From an uncultured Paraprevotella sp. (GTDB lineage Bacteria > Bacteroidota > Bacteroidia > Bacteroidales > Bacteroidaceae), in contig CAAGLP010000218.1 of the NCBI GenBank assembly GCA_900770805.1, positions 1-10,104 on the forward strand: a stretch of 10,104 nt of DNA, given 5' to 3'. Both the position numbers and the translations under genes were made by a program. Below are positions 4,953 through 10,104 of this stretch, piece after piece. How positions within the stretch are numbered: position 1 is the first letter of the stretch; every line of letters starts with the position of its first letter. The notes beneath the pieces were generated by a model. The model saw only the letters and a program-made list of their open reading frames with translations. It was not told where the DNA came from and ran no database searches.

Positions 4953-7900
4953 ATGAAGAAACTTTTTCTACTTGCTCTCCTGACGGCATTTATCTCAGGT
5001 GGCAGCGTCTCTGCCAAGGACAATAGCAAAGAGCCTTGGATGGATCCCAATGTTACACGTGTGAACACGCTGGCCCCTCGTGCCTCTTTCTTCGCTTTTG
5101 AGACTGAGGCTTTGGCCGACAAAGGTGATAAGGCATTGAGTCAGCGCTATATGTCGCTGGAGGGAAACTGGAACTTTCATTTCGCCCGTCATCACTACGA
5201 TGCCCCCGAGAACTTCTATCTTCCTGGCTATAATGACAGCGAGTGGGTGGAGTTTCCTGTGCCAGGCTTGTTTGAACTGAATGGTTATGGTGACATTATC
5301 TATAAGAATATAGGTTATGCGTGGGCTACACAATTCACTCCCAATCCTCCATATATTGAGGAGAAGAACAACTATACAGGTTCCTACCGAAAGGAGTTTG
5401 TGATACCTGCCGACTGGAAAGGACAGAACGTTATCATGCATGTAGGTTCTGCTACAAGCAACCTCACACTTTGGGTTAATGGTAAGCAGGTGGGCTATAG
5501 CGAAGATTCCAAGGATGCAGCCGAGTTCGATATTACCCGTTATCTTAAACTTGGCGAGAAGAACCTCATCTGTATGCAGGTAATGCGTTGGTGCGATGGT
5601 TCTTATGGCGAGGATCAGGACTTCTGGCGTTTTACCGGTATTGCACGTGAGGTGTACCTATATGCGCGTCCCAAGGCTTGCTTGCAAGATATACATATAG
5701 GTCAGGACCTCAATGCAGATTTTACAGTAGGCAAACTTTCTGTAGCTCTTTCTGCCCCCAATGCTAAGGGTAAGAATATCAAGCTTTCACTGTGCGATGC
5801 AAAGGGCGCTATTGTATGGGAACAGAGCGGAAGGCTGGATGCTGCCGAAACTACCTTTACTACTGATATTAACAATGTGATGCCTTGGACAGCCGAGACT
5901 CCCAACCTCTATACTCTTAGTGTGACTCTTTCAGATGCTAAGGGTGTTATAGAGAGCATCCGCCAGCGTGTGGGCTTCCGTCATGTGGAGATAAAGGGTG
6001 GACAGGTATTGCTTAACGGTCAGCCCATTCTTATCAAGGGTGCCAATCGTCATGAAATGGATCCCGACGGAGGTTATGTCATCAGCCGTGAACGCATGTT
6101 GGACGATATTCGTGTCATGAAGAAACTGAACATCAATGCCGTTCGTACCTCTCACTATCCTTGTGATCCTTATTTCTATGATCTTTGCGATGAATATGGT
6201 ATCTATGTTTGCGCTGAGGCCAACTTTGAGAGTCATGGTATGGGATACGACCGCACTCGTCTGGCGCAGAATCCCGACTTCCGCAAGGCTATAGTAGAAC
6301 GCAACATCTGTAATGTGGAGATACAGAAGAACCATCCTTCCATCATCTTCTGGAGTATGGGCAACGAAAGCGGACATGGCGATAACTTCAAGGATGCCTA
6401 TCATGCTATCAAGGCACTGGACAATACCCGCCCTGTGCAGTACGAACGTGCCGGACTGGCCAAGGAAACGGATGTATTCTGTCCGATGTATTACGAATAT
6501 CGCGATTGCGAGAAATATAGCCAGTCAAATCCCGCTCGTCCTCTTATTCAGTGCGAGTATGCCCATGCTATGGGTAATTCTATGGGTGGCTTTATGCATT
6601 ATATGGAACTTATCCGCAAGTATCCTCACTATCAGGGTGGCTTTATCTGGGATATGGTAGACCAAGCAGTACGTGGAACAAGCAAGGTTACTGGAAAGCA
6701 GATATGGATGTATGGTGGCGACTCCGGCCGTTATCCTGCCACCGACCATAACTTTAACTGTAATGGTATCGTTGCTCCCGACCGCAGTTTTCATCCCCAT
6801 GCCTATGAGGTTGCGTATGGATACCAGGACTATTGGGTTAAGGGCATTGATCTGAATGCTGGTACTGTTTCTGTTTATAACGAGAAATTCTTCTCCGGTT
6901 CAGATAACATCCGCATGTTTGTAAGCACTTTGGTTGACGGTAAGCAAGTGAACAGACAGGTTCTGGATAAGGTAGAGTTGCCTCAGCAGCAGACTACTCC
7001 CGTAAAGATAAATACTAATGTTATCAAGGAGGTGTTGGAAGCAAATACCGGTAAGGATGTGATGCTTAATGTGGAGTTTGTATTGAGCAATGACGACAAT
7101 ATGTTGCCAGCAGGCTATGTGGTGGCACACGGACAGTTGCCTTTGCAGGATGCACATGCCGTACAGCCCATAGCAGCGCATAAGGAAGAATGCTGCATTG
7201 CCGGTACCGTGAAGGTGGACAGCATGCTGGCATGCTACGAAATGACTGCCCAGGGCATGACTGTCACCATCAACCGTCGCACGGGTATGATAGATTATGT
7301 CGACGTTAATGGCAAGCCTATGCTGGCCGATGGCTATGGCGTGCTGCCCAACTTCTGGCGTGCTCCCACCGATAACGACTACGGTGGCGGTGCAGGCATA
7401 ATAAACAGAGTGCAGGCATGGCGCAATCCCACATTTGCATTGAAGTCCATCAGTATGGTACAGGACCAGGCCTCTGCACGTGTTACTGCCAAGATGGATA
7501 TTGTGCGTATGGATGCCAGTCTTACCCTTACATATATATTATATGCTGATGGCAATCTGACCGTCAAGGAGTATCTCGATGTAAACGAGGAGGCTAAGCA
7601 CAAGCCCATGCCCACACGCTTCGGTATGCAGTGGGTTATGCCCAAGGAGTATGACATGGTCAACTATTACGGCCGTGGTCCCGAGGAAAACTACGTAGAC
7701 CGCAAGGAATCCCAGCATCTGGGTGTCTTCAGCCAGAGTGTTGCCGAGCAGTATCATCCATACATCCGTCCTCAGGAGTCAGGCAACCATTGCGATGTAC
7801 GCTACTGGCAGGTCCTCAATGTTAAGGGTGAGGGTCTTGAGTTCAAGGCACATGGTCCTATGGAGTGCTCTTCATTGAACTACTTCCCCTCAGATTTGGA

Positions 7901-8099
7901 TGACGGCAAGGACAAGAATGCACGCCAGTCACACTCTGGTGACCTTACACCACGCGACCTGGCCATTACTCAGGTGGCGCAGACACAGATGGGTCTTGGT
8001 TGCGTCAACTCATGGGGTGCATGGCCAGAAGGCGAATATCTCCTTGGTTGGAAGGACCGTGAATTTGTTTATACCGTGAAGTATGTAGGAGGAATCTAG
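4953..8099 (+). CDS. lacZ: Secreted GH2 beta-galactosidase (LacZ type)
   Basis: A complete 1048-residue glycoside hydrolase family 2 enzyme cleaving terminal beta-galactosides, probably in the periplasm or envelope. Signal peptide MKKLFLLALLTAFISGGSVSA is cleaved near residue 21; it lacks a lipobox Cys. Order: sugar-binding jelly roll (about 60-240, with SLEGNWNFHF and WVNGKQVGYSEDS), Ig-like domain (about 245-345), TIM barrel (about 347-630), second Ig-like domain, and C-terminal beta-galactosidase small-chain domain (about 765-1045, starting DYVDVNGKPML, with NFWRAPTDNDYGGG and YYGRGPEENYVDR). Acid/base Glu472 is in MGNESGHG and nucleophile Glu535 in CEYAHAMGNS; GANRHE (363-368) and RTSHYP (398-403) are also present. 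Length matches full LacZ. No SusC/SusD, sensor or sulfatase gene is adjacent, so natural substrate (lactose, host or plant galactosides) is open. It is monocistronic, with its own promoter and terminator. Confidence 0.95.
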   Translation: MKKLFLLALLTAFISGGSVSAKDNSKEPWMDPNVTRVNTLAPRASFFAFETEALADKGDKALSQRYMSLEGNWNFHFARHHYDAPENFYLPGYNDSEWVEFPVPGLFELNGYGDIIYKNIGYAWATQFTPNPPYIEEKNNYTGSYRKEFVIPADWKGQNVIMHVGSATSNLTLWVNGKQVGYSEDSKDAAEFDITRYLKLGEKNLICMQVMRWCDGSYGEDQDFWRFTGIAREVYLYARPKACLQDIHIGQDLNADFTVGKLSVALSAPNAKGKNIKLSLCDAKGAIVWEQSGRLDAAETTFTTDINNVMPWTAETPNLYTLSVTLSDAKGVIESIRQRVGFRHVEIKGGQVLLNGQPILIKGANRHEMDPDGGYVISRERMLDDIRVMKKLNINAVRTSHYPCDPYFYDLCDEYGIYVCAEANFESHGMGYDRTRLAQNPDFRKAIVERNICNVEIQKNHPSIIFWSMGNESGHGDNFKDAYHAIKALDNTRPVQYERAGLAKETDVFCPMYYEYRDCEKYSQSNPARPLIQCEYAHAMGNSMGGFMHYMELIRKYPHYQGGFIWDMVDQAVRGTSKVTGKQIWMYGGDSGRYPATDHNFNCNGIVAPDRSFHPHAYEVAYGYQDYWVKGIDLNAGTVSVYNEKFFSGSDNIRMFVSTLVDGKQVNRQVLDKVELPQQQTTPVKINTNVIKEVLEANTGKDVMLNVEFVLSNDDNMLPAGYVVAHGQLPLQDAHAVQPIAAHKEECCIAGTVKVDSMLACYEMTAQGMTVTINRRTGMIDYVDVNGKPMLADGYGVLPNFWRAPTDNDYGGGAGIINRVQAWRNPTFALKSISMVQDQASARVTAKMDIVRMDASLTLTYILYADGNLTVKEYLDVNEEAKHKPMPTRFGMQWVMPKEYDMVNYYGRGPEENYVDRKESQHLGVFSQSVAEQYHPYIRPQESGNHCDVRYWQVLNVKGEGLEFKAHGPMECSSLNYFPSDLDDGKDKNARQSHSGDLTPRDLAITQVAQTQMGLGCVNSWGAWPEGEYLLGWKDREFVYTVKYVGGI

Positions 8100-8106
8100 G
8101 ACTATA

Positions 8107-8144
8107 TGAGGCTCTAGGGTTACTTGGATTATCTTAGAGCCTCA
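8107..8144 (+). terminator. Terminator of the beta-galactosidase gene
   Basis: A perfect 10-bp inverted repeat, TGAGGCTCTA (8107-8116) and TAGAGCCTCA (8135-8144), with an 18-base loop starts 8 bases after the stop codon. The following tract is AATTTAT, only moderately T-rich, so termination may be incomplete. Confidence 0.68.
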
Positions 8145-8159
8145 ATTTATCCTGGGATG

Positions 8160-8184
8160 CCGGGGAGTATAGCCTTCCTGGCCC
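8160..8184 (+). repeat. GC-rich hairpin, second copy of the 1251-1274 element
   Basis: CCGGGGAG can pair with CTTCCTGG (two G-T pairs) around TATAGC. It shares CGGGGAGT and GGCCC with 1251-1274, and the pairing is kept although several arm bases differ. It lies between the beta-galactosidase terminator and rpe, so it could also be in the rpe leader. Confidence 0.35.
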
Positions 8185-8229
8185 CTCTAGCTCTTCTATT
8201 CAATATATTTCTCTCTAAAAAAAGATAAT

Positions 8230-8868
8230 ATGCTATCTCCCTCGCTTCTAAGCGCCGATTTCGGCAATCTTCAAAAGGACATGGAATGGTTCAACCGCAG
8301 TGCAGCCCAATGGTTGCATCTGGACATTATGGATGGGGTCTTCGTACCCAATATATCCTTTGGCTTTCCAGTTCTCAAATATGTGGCAAAGCTTACTCAG
8401 AAGCCACTCGATGTTCACTTGATGATAGTGGAGCCCCAGAAGTTCATCCCCGAGGTGAAGGCTCTGGGTGCATATCTCATGAACGTACACTACGAGGCAT
8501 GTCCCCATCTGCACCGTGTTGTTGGGCAGATACATGATGCAGGCATGAAGGCAGGTGTCACTCTGAACCCTGCCACCCCCATCTGTGTGCTCGAGGACAT
8601 CATCTGTGATGTGGACCTCGTTCTGCTCATGAGTGTAAACCCTGGTTTCGGTGGCCAGAAGTTCATCCCACACACCTTTGAAAAGGTACGTGCCCTGCGC
8701 GAGATGATTGACCGTCGTGGCTCTAAGGCTTTGATTCAGGTGGATGGCGGTGTCGGTCTGGACAACTGGCAGCAGTTGCGCCAGGCAGGTGCCGACGTTC
8801 TGGTAGCCGGTTCTGCCGTATATGGAGCTGAGGATCCCATGGCAGTTTGTGAGATAATGAGCAAATGA
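8230..8868 (+). CDS. rpe: Ribulose-phosphate 3-epimerase
   Basis: A 212-residue TIM-barrel enzyme interconverting ribulose 5-phosphate and xylulose 5-phosphate in the non-oxidative pentose phosphate pathway, cytoplasmic. Landmarks in order are SPSLLSADFGNL (3-14), HLDIMDGVFVPN (30-41), DVHLM (61-65), MSVNPGFGGQKF (134-145), VDGGV (171-175) and AGSAVYG (193-199). Metal ligands expected from the family are His30, Asp32, His63 and Asp172, with Asp32 and Asp172 as the acid/base pair; all are present. The length is normal. Start at 8230 follows an A-rich stretch (AAAAAAAGATAAT) and places SPSLLSADF at the usual N-terminus. No clear promoter was found; TATATTTC at 8204-8211 is one base off the -7 consensus. 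The stop overlaps the next start by 4 bases (ATGA). Confidence 0.97.
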   Translation: MLSPSLLSADFGNLQKDMEWFNRSAAQWLHLDIMDGVFVPNISFGFPVLKYVAKLTQKPLDVHLMIVEPQKFIPEVKALGAYLMNVHYEACPHLHRVVGQIHDAGMKAGVTLNPATPICVLEDIICDVDLVLLMSVNPGFGGQKFIPHTFEKVRALREMIDRRGSKALIQVDGGVGLDNWQQLRQAGADVLVAGSAVYGAEDPMAVCEIMSK

Positions 8869-9695
8869 GAAAGGGTGTCCTCGTCCTCTTGCTATTCCTT
8901 TTGGCCTTTGCACCGGCATGGAGCCAAGATACAGAATATGCAGAACTGATAAAGAAAGGCATGAAGGCTTTGGAGGCAGATTCGCTTTCCAAAGCCGAAA
9001 CCATATTCCTCCAGGCTATTGCCGTCAAGCCTGCCGACAAGGCCAGTGCCGTGCTCTATCAGTATGTGGGCCAACTTAGGGTACGGCAGGAACGTCACAA
9101 GGAGGCATTGGAGGCTTTCAACAATGCTTTGCAGCTTGCACCCACATCGCAGGAAGTACTCATGGATAGGGCTTCGCTGAATATACAGATGGGTAGGGAC
9201 TCGCATGCGCTTAATGATCTTTGTGATTTGCTAACCCTGAATCCGGACCATGCAGAAGCTCTTTTCTTCCGTGCCTACATCTATGCCGAGCAACATTTGA
9301 ATGCCAAAGCACGTGCGGATTATGAACGCCTTGTCATCCTGCAGCCTCGCAACCGCGAAGCTCGTTTGGGCTTGGCTCTTCTCTGCGACAAGGACAAACG
9401 TCCACAGGAGGCCATGGAGCACATAGATGTGCTGCTCAGATATTGGCCGGACGATGCTACTGTATATGTCGTCCGTGGTGGTATGTATCAGAAGCGCCGC
9501 AACTATGAATTGGCCTTGCGCGATATGAACCGCGCCATAGAGCTGGAGCCGGAGAATCCCGACTTCTATATCTCGCGCGCCCTGCTCTACAAGGACTTCC
9601 ACAAGAAAGCCCTTGCCACTGCCGACTTCCGCAAAGCCGTGGACTTGGGCGCCTCCGCCCAAGAGTGCGCATCCATGATGTTAGAGGCGGAGTAG
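8865..9695 (+). CDS. Exported tetratricopeptide-repeat protein
   Basis: A 276-residue protein with signal peptide MRKGVLVLLLFLLAFAPAWS (cleavage near 20/21), without a lipobox Cys, so probably periplasmic or membrane-associated. The rest is about seven TPR units: near 27-57, 63-94 (ending EALEAFNNALQLAP), 97-128 (ending NDLCDLLTLNP), 130-161, 164-195, 198-230 (ALRDMNRAIELEPENP) and 232-264. The W/L/G/Y/A/F/A/P positions of the 34-residue TPR are recognisable. No catalytic domain is visible, so it is a scaffold or assembly protein with unknown partner. It starts within the rpe stop (ATGA, 4-base overlap), which implies coupled translation. In several Bacteroidetes a comEC-type gene follows rpe, as far as I recall; here it is this gene instead. 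Confidence 0.88.
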   Translation: MRKGVLVLLLFLLAFAPAWSQDTEYAELIKKGMKALEADSLSKAETIFLQAIAVKPADKASAVLYQYVGQLRVRQERHKEALEAFNNALQLAPTSQEVLMDRASLNIQMGRDSHALNDLCDLLTLNPDHAEALFFRAYIYAEQHLNAKARADYERLVILQPRNREARLGLALLCDKDKRPQEAMEHIDVLLRYWPDDATVYVVRGGMYQKRRNYELALRDMNRAIELEPENPDFYISRALLYKDFHKKALATADFRKAVDLGASAQECASMMLEAE

Positions 9696-9745
9696 GGGGA
9701 AGGGGGCAAGTTTCGGGTTTCAAGTTTCACGTGCCCATCCACTTT

Positions 9746-9767
9746 GTCCCCCTAAGATAGGGGTGAC
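9746..9767. repeat. Inverted repeat CCCCT/AGGGG, possible terminator of rpe-TPR unit
   Basis: GTCCCCCT (9746-9753) pairs with AGGGG-T-GAC (9759-9767) around AAGAT, giving 8 pairs and one bulged T. GCGAAGC, a sequence known to form a very stable DNA mini-hairpin, follows at 9770-9776. There is no T-run, so intrinsic termination on the plus strand is doubtful. Confidence 0.45.
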
Positions 9768-9829
9768 GAGCGAAGCGGAGGGGGTATGTTATAAGCTGAA
9801 AACGGAAAGGTGAAAGGTGAAGTGAGGAA

Positions 9830-9857
9830 GTAGGGACACGGCATGCCGTGTCCCTAC
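9830..9857. repeat. 28-bp perfect palindrome (REP-like)
   Basis: A perfect palindrome with arms GTAGGGACACGGCA (9830-9843) and TGCCGTGTCCCTAC (9844-9857), no loop. GC-rich palindromes of this type recur between genes in many bacteria, and I recall very similar sequences in unrelated genomes. It lies 134 bases past the TPR stop and could act as a terminator or as an interspersed repeat. Confidence 0.8.
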
Positions 9858-9958
9858 AGGTTGATGTTGTTGGCTTGAATATGGCCTCTCCTTTAGCACA
9901 TCTGACACGCTCATAATCACATTATTTACAAATAAGAAAGAATAATTTGTGCTTTCTC

Positions 9959-9988
9959 TTTGTGTTTGCGTAAGTTTTTATAACTTTG
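9959..9988 (+). promoter_or_regulatory. Promoter of the unit starting at 10022
   Basis: TAACTTTG (9981-9988) is an exact TAnnTTTG -7 box, with TTTG at 9959-9962, 18 bases upstream. Transcription would begin near 9994, about 28 bases before the ATG at 10022. Confidence 0.7.
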
Positions 9989-10021
9989 CACCGCAGATAG
10001 TAGGGTAAAAAGACTAATAAC

Positions 10022-10104
10022 ATGCTGACAAACATCCAAAACACCATGAAAATAACCACCAATATCCTTGGTGGTTTGGATTATTTTGTTAGCAAGCAAG
10101 CAAG
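10022..10104 (+). CDS. 5' end of an unidentified gene or a leader peptide (3' truncated)
   Basis: A frame open from ATG 10022 to the window end, reading MLTNIQNTMKITTNILGG then LDYFVSKQA. A second in-frame ATG is at 10046. It lies at the expected distance from the promoter. I do not recognise the protein, and too little is visible to assign a family. Thr, Ile and Asn make up much of residues 3-16. A perfect 9-bp hairpin lies within codons 11-19, so this may be a regulatory leader rather than a gene start. The last 15 bases are a short AAGC tetramer run. Confidence 0.4.
   Translation, partial: MLTNIQNTMKITTNILGGLDYFVSKQA
10054..10076 (+). promoter_or_regulatory. Hairpin in the 5' end of the last transcript (possible attenuator)
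   Basis: A perfect 9-bp stem, AACCACCAA (10054-10062) and TTGGTGGTT (10068-10076), has the loop TATCC. The T-rich TTATTTTGTT follows after a short GGA. It lies about 60 bases into the predicted transcript and overlaps the Thr-Thr-Asn-Ile codons of the frame. Confidence 0.5.

Larger units (their letters stand above)
9696..10021. other. Gene-free intergenic region with repeats and a promoter
   Basis: No plausible gene is seen. The first 160 bases are repeat-rich: CAAGTTTC twice (9707-9714 and 9721-9728), an inverted repeat at 9746-9767, GCGAAGC at 9770-9776, GAAAGGTG/GAAGTGA-like direct repeats and a perfect 28-bp palindrome. The remaining AT-rich part (about 9860-10021) holds the promoter of the next transcription unit. 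Confidence 0.7.

Noticed and set aside
4953..8099. Polysaccharide utilisation locus around the beta-galactosidase gene
   Set aside because: No SusC/SusD-like, sensor-regulator or other glycoside hydrolase gene lies beside it; the neighbours are ribosomal genes and rpe.
8248..8919. Antisense frame of about 223 codons across rpe
   Set aside because: rpe has all catalytic residues on the plus strand; the antisense frame has none and no promoter.

Overview
The window looks like a Bacteroidales chromosome, most probably Prevotella or a close relative. Four things support this. The order rplM-rpsI-rpsB-tsf is typical of the phylum. Promoters fit the Bacteroidetes form (TTTG, about 20 bases, then TAnnTTTG). 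Start codons lack Shine-Dalgarno sequences and follow A-rich leaders. The protein set includes a DUF4493-like lipoprotein, a surface protein ending in a Prevotella-type C-terminal tail, and an exported GH2 beta-galactosidase. The genus is inferred from protein style only.

Layout. Positions 1-1247 (+ strand) hold the 3' end of a large exported or surface protein and, 9 bases later, a small lipoprotein with a DUF4493-like N-terminal half. A strong hairpin terminator follows at about 1347-1383. Positions 1248-1763 contain no gene. This stretch carries the terminator, an array of 22-bp direct repeats around the palindrome ACAATTGT (1443-1542), and a nested terminator serving the genes that arrive from the other side. 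Positions 1764-4668 (- strand) are the ribosomal protein cluster rplM-rpsI-rpsB-tsf, with a terminator-like hairpin between rpsB and tsf and structured spacers before rpsB and rplM. Positions 4669-4952 are a divergent promoter region: both directions use the same -7 box, TACCTTTG.

Positions 4953-8099 (+) encode a complete secreted beta-galactosidase with both catalytic glutamates, followed by a clear hairpin terminator. Positions 8230-9695 (+) encode ribulose-phosphate 3-epimerase and an exported seven-TPR protein that overlaps it by 4 bases, so the two are probably translationally coupled. Positions 9696-10021 are non-coding: direct repeats, two inverted repeats (one a 28-bp perfect palindrome), then a promoter. 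This promoter drives a reading frame or leader starting at 10022 and cut off by the window end; a perfect 9-bp hairpin lies inside its first codons.

The genes are mostly housekeeping (translation, pentose phosphate pathway), with one carbohydrate-degrading enzyme and one envelope pair. No defence island, transposase, CRISPR, tRNA or rRNA was seen. The most interesting material is non-coding: the 22-bp array, the possible attenuator at the right end, the hairpin between rpsB and tsf, the rplM leader, and the repeat block at 9700-9860.
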